Origin: Mycolicibacterium sp. CH28
GTDB taxonomy: Bacteria; Actinomycetota; Actinomycetes; Mycobacteriales; Mycobacteriaceae
Direction: 5' to 3'
Assembly: GCF_004745805.1 (NCBI RefSeq)
Contig: NZ_SRLQ01000015.1
Location: 62,001 to 126,000 of the forward strand
DNA: 64,000 nt
Position numbers and translations under genes: made by a program. The notes under the pieces are model-generated. The model was not told the origin of the DNA, made no database searches, and worked only from the letters and a program-made list of their open reading frames with translations. This document shows, in pieces, positions 42,269 to 51,381 of the stretch. Each line of letters starts with the position of its first letter. Position 1 is the stretch's first letter.

Positions 42269-43479
42269 TGGCCGCACGGGGCAAGACCACCCTCGCCGTC
42301 GTCCTGACTGCTGCCGTCGTCAGTTCGGGATGCGCCACGAACGGGCTTGCCAGCGTTCCCCTTCCGGCCCCGGGCCTCGATTCTGCCGGGTATCGGCTGA
42401 CCGCGGTGTTCGGTAATGCGCTGAACCTGCCGACCAAGGCCAAGGTAAAGCTGGCCGGTGCCGACGTGGGCCAGGTCGAATCGATGGTTGCCCACAACTA
42501 CACCGCCGTGACCACGCTACGCATCAGCACGGGTGTCCAACTGCCGGTGGGCAGTACCGCCGAATTGCGCACGGCGACACCGCTTGGCGATGTCTTCGTC
42601 GCCCTGCAGCCGCCGGCGACACCCGGGCCGAACGCACCCACGTTGCACGACGGCGACACCATCGGCCTGGACTCGACGACATCGGCGGCGACGGTCGAGT
42701 CGGCGCTGAGTTCGGCGGCGGTGCTGGTCAACGGCGGATCGATCCGCAACTTCACCAATATCGTCAACGGTTTCGGCCGGGCCGCAGGTGACCGGGGCCA
42801 GGCGCTGGCAGACCTGATCGGCAAGTCGAATCAGCTGCTCGGCACACTGGATGCCCGCTCCGGGCAGATATCGACCGCGATGAGCGAAATGTCGCACCTC
42901 GCTGACCAACTCAACGCCAAGGAGCACGCCATCACCGAGGTGATGGCGACCGCCGGCCCCGCCACCGATGCCCTGGCCGCCAACACAGCCCAACTGTCGG
43001 CCCTGGCCGTGCAGGCCGGTGACACCGCGACGTTGTTGGCCAGGTTCCCGTCGATCGGGGGCAACGACACCAGCGGACGCAGCATGATCGCCGACCTGAA
43101 CACCGTCGCCGGAGCCGTCAACGACGTTGCGGTGAGCCCGGATACCAGCTGGCTGGCGCTGAACCGGATGCTGCCGCCGCTGATCAAATCGACGTCGGGT
43201 TTCGCCGTCGCCGGCAGCGGCAGCCTGGACCGCCTGGTCCTCGGATCCTCACCCGATATCGGATTCCCCGGCGACATCGGGCTGCACGGACCCCATCGGT
43301 ACAACTGGAATCAATTCGCCGGCTCGTTGAAGTACACACTGTGGCGGCTACAGGAACGGGTGGTGGGCCGGGGGCCGAACTCGCCTCAGGTGCCGGTAAT
43401 TCCGGACCCCGACACTCCCGGGGCGATCGCGATCGCCCCGCCCGCCACCTCCCCCACACCACCGGGATCGCAGCCGTGA
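42268..43479 (+). CDS. mceE: Mce family lipoprotein, MceE position (LprK-like)
   Basis: 403 residues. The signal peptide ends in the lipobox VSSGC (Cys about 22), which marks MceE as the lipidated subunit. The MCE domain follows (FGNALNLPTKAKVKLAGADV, LRTATPLGDVFVALQPP), then the coil and a Pro/Ser tail (VIPDPDTPGAIAIAPPATSP). ATG 42268 shares a base with the mceD stop. Confidence 0.9.
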   Translation: MAARGKTTLAVVLTAAVVSSGCATNGLASVPLPAPGLDSAGYRLTAVFGNALNLPTKAKVKLAGADVGQVESMVAHNYTAVTTLRISTGVQLPVGSTAELRTATPLGDVFVALQPPATPGPNAPTLHDGDTIGLDSTTSAATVESALSSAAVLVNGGSIRNFTNIVNGFGRAAGDRGQALADLIGKSNQLLGTLDARSGQISTAMSEMSHLADQLNAKEHAITEVMATAGPATDALAANTAQLSALAVQAGDTATLLARFPSIGGNDTSGRSMIADLNTVAGAVNDVAVSPDTSWLALNRMLPPLIKSTSGFAVAGSGSLDRLVLGSSPDIGFPGDIGLHGPHRYNWNQFAGSLKYTLWRLQERVVGRGPNSPQVPVIPDPDTPGAIAIAPPATSPTPPGSQP

Positions 43480-44726
43480 TCGACGCGATCGCCAACACCG
43501 CCGTCCGGGTGGTGCGAGCAGCCCACCGGCGCCAGACCTGGTTGTCGGTGGCCGGGCTGGGGCTGACTCTGATCCTGGCGACCGCGTACCTGCTGGCCGG
43601 GGCGTTGCGGGTGACGCCGTTCGCGTCGTCCTACCGCGTCACCGTGCAGCTACCGGACTCCGGTGGGCTGCTGCCCAATCAGGATGTCGCGCTGCGTGGT
43701 GTCCGCATCGGCCACGTGCAGTCATTACAGATCACCAGCACCGGTGTGCGTGCCGTCGCCGACATCACCTCGGCGGTGAAGATCCCGGCGTCCAGCGCCG
43801 TGCACGTCTCGGCGCTGTCGGCCGGGGGCGAGCAGACCCTCAACTTCGAAGCGGAATCCGACGCCGGGCCGTATCTGCACGACGGCAGCACCATCGGACC
43901 GGACCGGACCACCGTCCCACTGAGCATGGCGCAGTTCCTCTCCGACGCCGACGGCATGCTGGCGCAGGTCGATCCCCACAAGATGGACATCATCAAGCGG
44001 GAACTGAGCGTGTCCGACCAGGGCCCGCGCAAGCTGGCCGCCATTGTCGACGGCGGGGTGTTCCTGCTGTCCACCCTGGACTCGGTGCTGCCCGAGACCA
44101 CCAGCCTCATCAAGACCAGCCGGGTGGTGCTGAATCTGGCCGCCGACAAGAATGCCGGCCTGGCCGCGATGACGCGCGAACTCGATCAGACGCTGGCCGG
44201 TGTGAGCGGGATGCAGGCCGGCTACCGCCGCCTGATCAGCCAGGCACCGCACACCCTGTCGGCCGTCGACAACCTGTTCGCCGACAACTCCGAGACGATG
44301 GTGCAGCTGCTCGGCAGCGCCGCCACCAGCGCACAACTTCTCTACCTGCGGGTGCCGGCGCTCAACGCGCTCGTCCCCGACTACCGCGGATCGCTGCTGG
44401 ACGCCCTGAACAGCACCATTCACGACCACGGGATCTGGGCGACCGTAGACGTCTACCCGCGCTACGCCTGCGATTACGGGACGCCGGCGTTTGCACCGTC
44501 TGCCGCCGATTATCCCGAGCCCTTCATGTACACCTACTGCCGCGACGACGATCCCGCGGTCGGGATCCGCGCCGCCAAGAACGCGCCGCGACCGGCCGGC
44601 GACGACACCGCCGGGCCGCCGCCCGGGGCGGACCTCGGGCGGCGCACCGATCCGACGCCCCCCGGCCGCTACACGATTCCCACCCCCTACGGGGGCCCCG
44701 TACTTCCGATAGAACCGCCGCACTGA
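43476..44726 (+). CDS. mceF: Mce family protein, MceF position
   Basis: 416 residues. Anchor WLSVAGLGLTLILATAYLLA (about residues 22-41). MCE domain with LPDSGGLLPNQDVALRGVRIG and VSALSAGGEQTLNFEAES. The coil covers residues 190-310. The C-terminal region is Pro/Gly-rich (TAGPPPGADLGRRTDPTPPG) and extracytoplasmic, with cysteines in RYACDYG and YTYCRDD. GTG 43476 overlaps the mceE stop. It closes the six-gene mce set. Confidence 0.9.
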   Translation: MIDAIANTAVRVVRAAHRRQTWLSVAGLGLTLILATAYLLAGALRVTPFASSYRVTVQLPDSGGLLPNQDVALRGVRIGHVQSLQITSTGVRAVADITSAVKIPASSAVHVSALSAGGEQTLNFEAESDAGPYLHDGSTIGPDRTTVPLSMAQFLSDADGMLAQVDPHKMDIIKRELSVSDQGPRKLAAIVDGGVFLLSTLDSVLPETTSLIKTSRVVLNLAADKNAGLAAMTRELDQTLAGVSGMQAGYRRLISQAPHTLSAVDNLFADNSETMVQLLGSAATSAQLLYLRVPALNALVPDYRGSLLDALNSTIHDHGIWATVDVYPRYACDYGTPAFAPSAADYPEPFMYTYCRDDDPAVGIRAAKNAPRPAGDDTAGPPPGADLGRRTDPTPPGRYTIPTPYGGPVLPIEPPH

Positions 44727-44749
44727 GACCCCCAGCCGAGGAGATGATG

Positions 44750-45352
44750 GTGACCACGACGACCGGGCAGGACCTCGACACCGAGGACGAAAAGAGCGAC
44801 GTCGCAACCGAAGACGCCGAAGTACCCACCGTCGAGGTGGAAGCCGAGGACGACCCCGGCAAGGCCGGACGGCCGTGGGGCCGGTATCGGCGCCGCAGCG
44901 TGCTTCCGGTGTTGTTGATTGCCTCGCTTGCGGTTTCCGGGTTCCTGGGATGGCGGCAGTGGCAGTACCACCAGGTCGAGCAGGCCGGTCAACAGGCCCT
45001 CCAGGCCGCCCTGACGTACGCCCAGGTGTTGACGAGTATCGACTCCACCAACGTCGACCAGAATTTCCGCGAGGTGCTCGACGGGGCGACCGGGGAATTC
45101 AAAGACATGTACACCCAGTCCAGCGTGCAGCTTCGGCAGCTGCTGATCGACAACAAGGCGACTGCCCACGGCGTGGTAGTGGATTCGGCCATCCAATCCG
45201 AATCCAGGAACCAGGTCGTGGTGCTGGTCTTCATCGATCAGACCGTCACCAACACGGCGGTGCCCGATCCGCGTATCGACCGCAGCAGAATCAAGATCAC
45301 CATGGATAAGGTCGACGGTCGCTGGCTGGCAAGCAAAGTGCAACTGCTCTGA
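44750..45352 (+). CDS. Mce-associated membrane protein (Mam/Mas family)
   Basis: 200 residues. An acidic cytoplasmic N-terminus (TEDEKSDVATEDAEVPTVEV) is followed by one membrane helix (VLPVLLIASLAVSGFLGW). The NTF2-like extracytoplasmic domain is typical of Mce-associated proteins (ALTYAQVLTSIDSTNVDQNF, then VVVLVFIDQTVTNTAVPDP, ending DGRWLASKVQLL). The start is chosen at GTG 44750, six bases after GAGGAG (44738-44743); ATG 44744 and 44747 are too close to that site. Mam proteins are thought to stabilise Mce complexes. It lies 23 bases after mceF. Confidence 0.85.
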   Translation: MTTTTGQDLDTEDEKSDVATEDAEVPTVEVEAEDDPGKAGRPWGRYRRRSVLPVLLIASLAVSGFLGWRQWQYHQVEQAGQQALQAALTYAQVLTSIDSTNVDQNFREVLDGATGEFKDMYTQSSVQLRQLLIDNKATAHGVVVDSAIQSESRNQVVVLVFIDQTVTNTAVPDPRIDRSRIKITMDKVDGRWLASKVQLL

Positions 45353-45365
45353 GACGGCGGCGACG

Positions 45366-46130
45366 ATGCTGATCCGACTCGCGGCGACGGCGCTGCTGCT
45401 GGGCGCGACAGTCATCTCCGGCGCGGTCCCCGCATGGGCCTCGGCCGAATCCTTCTGCGGTGAGCTGGCCGGCGACTGGGACGGCCAGTATTGCCACACC
45501 ACAGTCACCTCAGAGCGAAATGCCGTCCGCGACATCAAAATTGCCGTACCCGGCGAGCTCATCGACGACCCGACGACGGGTCCGCTGGTGCGCGACTATC
45601 TGCGCGCCCTGGTCAACAACTGGAAAGCCGTCGGCGCGCACATGGTGGCCGACAGCTTCGGCGAGGAGAACTACCAGATCTTCCGCCACGGCACCCTGCT
45701 CAGTGCGGTGTTCCACGAGGACTATCACGCCGACGGGCCCAGGCCCAACAACGCCTACCGCACGTTCACGTTCGACATGGCCAGTGGGCGGCGACTGCAG
45801 CTCTCGGACGTGATCTCCGACCCCCACACCACAATTCCGTCGCTTGGGCAGCCCTACATCGAAGCAGCGCTCGACCAGGCGCCCCCGGAGCACGCCCCCG
45901 GAACCTATCCGTTCGTCGTCGACCGCTGGACACCCGACAAGGTGTATTCCGGCGGGTACAAGGCGTGGGCCATCACCCCCGACGAGCTGATCCTCTACCT
46001 GCCGGACTATCCGGTGGGCCACGACGAGCCGCTGAATTTCAACCCGGGGGTCATGCAGTGGTTCATGGACGGCGGCACCGTCCAAGCCCACATCCCGCTG
46101 TCGGCGCTGGCGACGGTACTGCGCGACTAG
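45366..46130 (+). CDS. MPT64-like secreted protein (DUF3298-type)
   Basis: 254 residues. The signal peptide has a hydrophobic core (LAATALLLGATVISGAVPAW, residues 5-24) with likely cleavage after WASA. FCGELAGDWDGQYCHTTV resembles the opening of MPT64 (two cysteines ten residues apart), and the beta-rich domain contains YRTFTFDMASGRRLQLSD and LILYLPDYPVGHDEPLN, as in the DUF3298/RsiV-like fold. MPT64-like proteins are exported; their function is not settled. It lies 13 bases after the Mce-associated gene in the same direction, so it probably belongs to the mce transcript. Confidence 0.75.
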   Translation: MLIRLAATALLLGATVISGAVPAWASAESFCGELAGDWDGQYCHTTVTSERNAVRDIKIAVPGELIDDPTTGPLVRDYLRALVNNWKAVGAHMVADSFGEENYQIFRHGTLLSAVFHEDYHADGPRPNNAYRTFTFDMASGRRLQLSDVISDPHTTIPSLGQPYIEAALDQAPPEHAPGTYPFVVDRWTPDKVYSGGYKAWAITPDELILYLPDYPVGHDEPLNFNPGVMQWFMDGGTVQAHIPLSALATVLRD

Positions 46131-46248
46131 CCGCCGACGGGTCCTTCAGCTCCACAACACCGCGCATTCACCGGGGTGTCGCCGTGCCGAAACGGGCGAA
46201 TGGCAACCTTCATCGGTCCGGGCGCCAGGCCCGATCGAGGAGAGCCCC

Positions 46249-47652
46249 GTGGCACTGAATCGTCGTGAAATGCTTGCCCTTTCCGGCCTTGGTCTGGTCA
46301 GCGCGGGCCTGGCCGGCGCGTTCACCGCGTGCGGCAACAAGCCGGCACCTGCCGGTTCCGGCGCGGCGCCGGAGGCCGGCTGGGGCCCGCTGAGTAAGGC
46401 CGGCCAGGAGTTGGCACTGCCAAAGGGCTTCTCCTACCAGACTTTCGGCGTGGCCGGTGCGCCGATGACCGACGGCCGGCCGACACCGGGATGCCACGAC
46501 GGCCAAGCGCTGTTCTCGGCCGGCAACGGGCGCTATCGGATGATCCGTAATCACGAGATCGACATGGACATCCCCGGCATCGAGCAGAAGGCCCTCGCCG
46601 ACCGCCTCGCCTACGACCGCGCCGCCCCGGCCGGCGTCACCTCGTCGCTCTATGACACCCAATCGGGAAAGCTGGTGGAGAGCTTCCTGGTTCTCAACGG
46701 CACGCTGTCGAACTGCAGCGGGGCGGCCACCCCGTGGGGGTCGTGGCTCAGCTGCGAGGAGACCACCGCCGGCAAGGGCGCCGGGTTCGAGAAGCCACAT
46801 GGCTACGTCTTCGAAATCCCCTCCAATGCAACCGGACTCGTCGCCCCGGTACCACTAACGGCGATGGGACGGTTCGAGCACGAAACCGCACCCGTCGACC
46901 CCGGAACCGGCATCGTCTACATGACCGAGGACAACGGCGACCCGGGTGACGGTTTCTACCGATTCATCCCCAACCGGCCCGGGCAGCTCGCCGCGGGCGG
47001 CAAACTCCAGATGCTGGCCGTCACCGGCGAGAAGACCTATGACACCACGAAGGGCCAGCGAGTTGGTGAGGCGCTCGAGGTGCACTGGGTCGATATCGAC
47101 AACGCCGACCCAGCCGACGCCGAAGACAACCCCGGTTCGGTCTACTCGCAGGGGCGGGACAAGGGCGGGGCGCGCTTCCTGGCACTGGAGGGCTCGGCCT
47201 GGGCCGGTGGCGGGGTGACGTTCGTGGCCAGCGAAGCCGGCGACGCCGAGAACGGCCAGGTCTGGCGCTACGAACCCAAGGATCCGGGTAGCGGCACGTT
47301 GCGGCTGATGTACGAGTCGCCGGACGGGGCCACCCTCAACCAGCCCGATGCAATCACCGTCGCCCCGAACGGGGCGGTGATCATGGCCGAGGACGGCAAC
47401 GGGGATTCCGACGGCGGGGACAACTGGCTGCGGGTACTCACCCCTTCGGGCAACATCGCCAACCTGGCTCAGGTCATTGCGCCGCTGGACCTGCACTACT
47501 GGCAGTCGGGCGACTTTCCGCAGGCCGGACCGACCGGCGCCAGCGAGATGGCCGGGCCGTGCTTCACTCCCGACGGCCGCTACCTGTTCGTCAACGTCCA
47601 GTATCCGGGCGTCACCTGCGTCATCGGCGGTCCGTGGGCATCGGCGAAATGA
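46249..47652 (+). CDS. PhoX-like (DUF839) secreted or lipid-anchored protein
   Basis: 467 residues. The N-terminus has the twin-arginine pattern NRREMLALSG, followed by a lipobox-like cysteine in GAFTACGN. The DUF839/PhoX propeller follows: HDGQALFSAGNGRYRMIRNH, a Glu-rich metal site (LSCEETTAGKG), then FEHETAPVDPGTGIVYMTED and QPDAITVAPNGAVIMAEDGN. PhoX-type enzymes are Ca/Fe-dependent phosphatases; catalytic competence here is not proven. GTG 46249 follows GAGGAGAG. It lies 118 bases after the MPT64-like gene, and may be a separate unit. Confidence 0.82.
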   Translation: MALNRREMLALSGLGLVSAGLAGAFTACGNKPAPAGSGAAPEAGWGPLSKAGQELALPKGFSYQTFGVAGAPMTDGRPTPGCHDGQALFSAGNGRYRMIRNHEIDMDIPGIEQKALADRLAYDRAAPAGVTSSLYDTQSGKLVESFLVLNGTLSNCSGAATPWGSWLSCEETTAGKGAGFEKPHGYVFEIPSNATGLVAPVPLTAMGRFEHETAPVDPGTGIVYMTEDNGDPGDGFYRFIPNRPGQLAAGGKLQMLAVTGEKTYDTTKGQRVGEALEVHWVDIDNADPADAEDNPGSVYSQGRDKGGARFLALEGSAWAGGGVTFVASEAGDAENGQVWRYEPKDPGSGTLRLMYESPDGATLNQPDAITVAPNGAVIMAEDGNGDSDGGDNWLRVLTPSGNIANLAQVIAPLDLHYWQSGDFPQAGPTGASEMAGPCFTPDGRYLFVNVQYPGVTCVIGGPWASAK

Positions 47653-47661
47653 TCACGGCAC

Positions 47662-47928
47662 TCACTTCGGGTGGGGCACCGGCGTCTTGGACGCGACCCG
47701 CACGTCGACGCTGAAGTACGAGACGGTCGGGGCCTCGGCGGCGATGAGTTCCTTCAGCTTGGCGAAGACCTTGTCAAGAGCCTCCAGCGCGGGAGTCTCG
47801 CCCGGCACGATCGACACGCCCACGTCGAACCAGTGGCTCCCGTAGCGACTGAGCCCGTGCGCGAAGCCGGGTAGATCGGTGTTCTCCTCGGGATCCCACG
47901 AAACAACTTCGACCGCCTCATCACTCAT
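47662..47928 (-). CDS. Small conserved cytoplasmic protein of unknown function
   Basis: 88 residues: an acidic N-terminus (VVSWDPEENTDLPG), then a compact alpha/beta domain (GVSIVPGETPALEALDKVFA, VSYFSVDVRVASKTPVPHP). The start ATG 47928 gives a complete domain; a long upstream extension is only a shadow of the FAD oxidase gene. There is no signal or membrane segment. No family recognised. It is divergent from the FAD oxidase with 126 bases between, and convergent with the PhoX-like gene (nine bases between the stops). Confidence 0.6.
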   Translation of the reverse strand: MSDEAVEVVSWDPEENTDLPGFAHGLSRYGSHWFDVGVSIVPGETPALEALDKVFAKLKELIAAEAPTVSYFSVDVRVASKTPVPHPK

Positions 47929-48054
47929 TCCCTCATCATCGCCAGCCAGCTCCGTTGCGGTAAGGGACTTTCGGCCCCGAACCGGGTACGCCAAAGCGTC
48001 GATCCCGCGTCCGAGCCGGACTACGCTGCCGTCGAGAGACAGAGGAGACTGGCC

Positions 48055-49467
48055 ATGGCCGATCTGGCGGCACGCTTGTCGGAGATTGTGGGGCACAACC
48101 ACCTGCTGACCGGCGACGACATCTCCGAGGACTACAGCCACGACGAGGCGTTGACCATCGCGCCGCAGCGCCCGGCCTACCTCGCCAAGCCGGCCACTGC
48201 CGACGAGATCGCCGCGCTGCTGGCCGTGGCCACCGAATACGGCGTGCCCGTCACCGCGCGCGGGTCGGGCTGCGGCCTGTCGGGGGCGGCCCAGCCGGTG
48301 GCCGGCGGCCTGGTGATCTCGTTCGAACGAATGAACGCGGTGCTGGAGATCGACGCCGCCAACCACGTCGCGGTGGTTCAGCCCGGTGTCACCCTGACCG
48401 AGCTGGACGCCAAGACAGCCGAAGTCGGGCTGAGCTACACCGTGTACCCGGGTGAGCTGTCCTCCAGCGTCGGCGGCAACGTCGGCACCAACGCCGGCGG
48501 TATGCGGGCGGTCAAGTACGGCGTCACCCGCAACAATGTGCTCGGGTTGCAGGCTGTACTGCCAACCGGGGAGATCATCCGAACCGGCGGCAAGATGTCG
48601 AAGATCTCCACCGGCTACGACCTGACCCAGCTGATCATCGGCTCGGAAGGCACCTTGGCCCTGGTCGCCGAGGTGACGGTGAAGCTGGTTCCCCGGCTGG
48701 CGCATGGTGCCACGGTGCTGGCCCCGTTCGCCGACTTCGACGAAGCCATGGCCGCGGTGCCCAAGATCATCTCCAGCGGGCTCAACCCGGCCATCGTGGA
48801 GTACATCGACAACGTGGTGATGGCCGCGATCGTCTACGCCGAGAGCTTGGAACTCGGTATCCCCGAGCAGATCCGCGAATCCTGCCAGGCCTATCTCGTG
48901 GTGGCCCTGGAGAACAACCACGCCGACCGGCTCGAGGAGGACGCCGAGACCCTGGGCGGGCTACTCAGCGACTGGGGCGCTCTCGATGCCTATGTGCTGC
49001 AGGGCAACTCGGCTCGCAGACTGATCGAGGCCAGGGAGAACGTGTTCTGGACCGCCAAGGCGATGGGCGTCGACGAGATCATCGACGTCGTGGTACCGCG
49101 AGCCCTGATGCCGGAGTTCCTGCGCCGTGCCCGTGATATCGCGGCGGCCGAAGGCGCCGGGATGAGCGGCTGTGGTCATGCCGGCGACGGCAACGTCCAC
49201 GGTGTGCTGTTCTGCAAAGATCCGCAGCTGCGGACGAAGCTGCTCACCGAGATCTTCGCCCTCGGCATGTCGCTGGGTGGCGCGATCTCCGGTGAACACG
49301 GCGTCGGGCGGGCCAAGGCGAGCTATTTCTGCGAACTCGAAGATCCGGCCAAACTCGCGCTGATGCAGCGCATCAAAGCCAGCTTCGACCCGGCAGGCAT
49401 CTTGAACCCCGGGGTGGTGTTCACCAAGGCACTGGTTTCCGACGTTGCCGGGACCACCTCCGGCTGA
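48055..49467 (+). CDS. FAD-linked oxidase, GlcD / D-lactate dehydrogenase type
   Basis: 470 residues. The FAD-binding (PCMH-type) domain has PVTARGSGCGLSGAAQPVAG and PGELSSSVGGNVGTNAGGMR. The C-terminal oxidase domain has CGHAGDGNVHGVLF and the SGEHGVGRAK motif that holds metal and substrate. The family oxidises 2-hydroxy acids (glycolate, D-lactate or D-2-hydroxyglutarate) and passes electrons to quinone or cytochrome. A good site AGAGGAGACTGGCC precedes the ATG at 48055. Single-chain form, without separate GlcE/GlcF genes nearby. The exact substrate is undetermined. Confidence 0.9.
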   Translation: MADLAARLSEIVGHNHLLTGDDISEDYSHDEALTIAPQRPAYLAKPATADEIAALLAVATEYGVPVTARGSGCGLSGAAQPVAGGLVISFERMNAVLEIDAANHVAVVQPGVTLTELDAKTAEVGLSYTVYPGELSSSVGGNVGTNAGGMRAVKYGVTRNNVLGLQAVLPTGEIIRTGGKMSKISTGYDLTQLIIGSEGTLALVAEVTVKLVPRLAHGATVLAPFADFDEAMAAVPKIISSGLNPAIVEYIDNVVMAAIVYAESLELGIPEQIRESCQAYLVVALENNHADRLEEDAETLGGLLSDWGALDAYVLQGNSARRLIEARENVFWTAKAMGVDEIIDVVVPRALMPEFLRRARDIAAAEGAGMSGCGHAGDGNVHGVLFCKDPQLRTKLLTEIFALGMSLGGAISGEHGVGRAKASYFCELEDPAKLALMQRIKASFDPAGILNPGVVFTKALVSDVAGTTSG

Positions 49468-50024
49468 CCTGGACGCCCGACGTGATCTCCGTCGCTGTCA
49501 ATACCGTCGGCAACCTTCGGAACCTGCAGAAAATGCAGCTGAACCCCTTCGCAGAGATAACCGACGGGTGGTCGAAAGATGGCGGTGGGCCCATTGTGCT
49601 GCAATGATGCGAACGCCGGTGTTATAGTCGCCGTTAGCTGAACTGACCAACCAGCCGCCCCGGACAGCATGTCCAGTGATGCAGTGAGGACTTAGCCACA
49701 TGGCGCCGGACCGCCCCGTCGAGCACGGCGATAGAGAGGTAGCTCGACCTATCGCACTGCCGACGGCTCCTGTACACGTGAGCAGCTGCAGTCGGCTCGG
49801 CCTGGTCGCCAATCCGCCGGGCTTCCGGCGGTCCCTCGGCGACTGGTTGCGCCGGCGGTAGTTCGACGTCGAGCTCGCGCCCCCAATGGTGCTATGGCCT
49901 GCCTCATCGCATTCTGTTCACGTTGCCGATGGGTGCGGGTCCCGCCGTCCATGCCCTTCTCGCTCTTCGGCAGCCGAATGAAATCCACCGCGCACGTCAG
50001 CGGGCATTCGGCAGAATCGGGCCC
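49468..50024. other. Gap between the FAD oxidase and the catabolic cluster
   Basis: 557 bases with no convincing gene. Short open frames exist on both strands but lack ribosome sites and codon bias. TTATAGT at 49621-49627 could be a -10 element reading rightward, but no gene follows it. The stretch may be a decayed gene or the junction where the catabolic cluster was acquired. Confidence 0.45.
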
Positions 50025-51197
50025 TCAACGGGCAGGCATGAGCGCACGGGCTACAGTTCGGCGCTGAATGTTGCCCGTACCTTCCCAGATGTCGATGATT
50101 TTGACGTCGCGATGCCACTTCTCGAACGGCAGGTCCTCGCTCCAACCGTCGGGACCAAGAAGTTCGACAGCACGCAGCGTGATGCGCTCAACCAAGGGCG
50201 GGATGAATGCCTTGGCCATGGCGGCCTCACGGTCGAACGCCAAACCGTGGTCGATGTGCCACGCAGCACGCCGAGCGAGCAGTCGCCCTCGTTCGAGGGC
50301 GGCATTCATTGCGCTGATATCGGATTGAATTCGACTCCATCGGTGAGGTGCGAAGCTGAGCCGCATCTCGGTAAGCAGGGGGGTCAGTTCGTCGAGCACC
50401 GCCTGGCCAATGCCGCAAGCCATGCTCGCGACCTGATGGCGTGTCGAGTTCAGCGTCGAGAGCGCCGTGGCGAACGACCTCGTCTGGTCCTCCGGGCGCC
50501 CAAGGCAGTGATCGAGCGGAACGGACACATTGTCGAACACCAACTCGGAGGTAAGCAGGGACCGACAACCGAGCTTGCTCTCGTTCGCCTTACTCACCGC
50601 GAACCCAGGAGCGTCCTTCTCGACAATGAAAGCTCTGATACCGCGGTGACGCTGGGTCGGATCGACTGTCGCGAACACGACGACGAAGTCCGACACCGCC
50701 CCACCGGTGCAGAAGATCTTCGTCCCATTGATTATCCACCGATCGCCTTCGAGGCGAGCCGATGTCCGCAACGACGCGGCATCAGATCCAGCACCGGGTT
50801 CAGTCAGTCCGAATCCGCTGAAGTGAAAGTCGCCACGCGCCAACCCCCCGGTCCACCGGTCAACTTGCTCGGCAGTACCGATCAGCTCGACCACCCTGCC
50901 ACCAATGCCACCGCCGGGCGAAGCGATCACAAACAGGATGTCGCCGTAGCAACCGTGCTCAATTACGGTGGTGGCCACCAAGTAGCGTCCGTCGGGAACT
51001 CCCCGGCTCGGGTCGAGCTCGAGTATCCCTGAAAGGGGGCTGCCGAAGAACGGCGCAACGTCAAACGCCTTGACGGCTTCGGGCGGTGGAGTGTGCTCAC
51101 GATCAGCCTGACGACCCAACGGGCGCAGTTCCGCAAGCGACCATTCGCGCACATCGTCTGCGAGGGTCTTCAACTGTGGCGAGACGAAAGTTGACAC
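50025..51197 (-). CDS. Acyl-CoA dehydrogenase with canonical catalytic glutamate
   Basis: 390 residues. The FAD/substrate signature is SGFGLTEPGAGSDAASL with FCTGGAVSDFVVV. The C-terminal part ends KIIDIWEGTGNIQ, with the base Glu before Gly-Thr. SRQVASMACGIGQAVLD-like helices (here STRHQVASMACGIGQAV) are typical. GTG 51197 is chosen, with AGGAG nine bases upstream. It probably oxidises an acyl-CoA in side-chain shortening of the cluster substrate. It lies 184 bases after the second acyl-CoA dehydrogenase gene, which lacks the Glu, so the two may form one alpha2-beta2 enzyme like the steroid-pathway ChsE pairs. Confidence 0.88.
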   Translation of the reverse strand: MSTFVSPQLKTLADDVREWSLAELRPLGRQADREHTPPPEAVKAFDVAPFFGSPLSGILELDPSRGVPDGRYLVATTVIEHGCYGDILFVIASPGGGIGGRVVELIGTAEQVDRWTGGLARGDFHFSGFGLTEPGAGSDAASLRTSARLEGDRWIINGTKIFCTGGAVSDFVVVFATVDPTQRHRGIRAFIVEKDAPGFAVSKANESKLGCRSLLTSELVFDNVSVPLDHCLGRPEDQTRSFATALSTLNSTRHQVASMACGIGQAVLDELTPLLTEMRLSFAPHRWSRIQSDISAMNAALERGRLLARRAAWHIDHGLAFDREAAMAKAFIPPLVERITLRAVELLGPDGWSEDLPFEKWHRDVKIIDIWEGTGNIQRRTVARALMPAR

Positions 51198-51381
51198 CGT
51201 TCCAACTCCTAGTGGTCTGTTTACGATTTCATCCGGCCGCAGGTATCGCGACCGTGGTGGACGTCGGCGATCTGTCGTCAGTGCCGGCCTCGCATACCAA
51301 GGGACAACAGAATTCACGATGCTTGCCAACGCGTGTTACTCGACAAACAGATGCCCAGTTGCCCGTTCAGAAGAACCTCCG

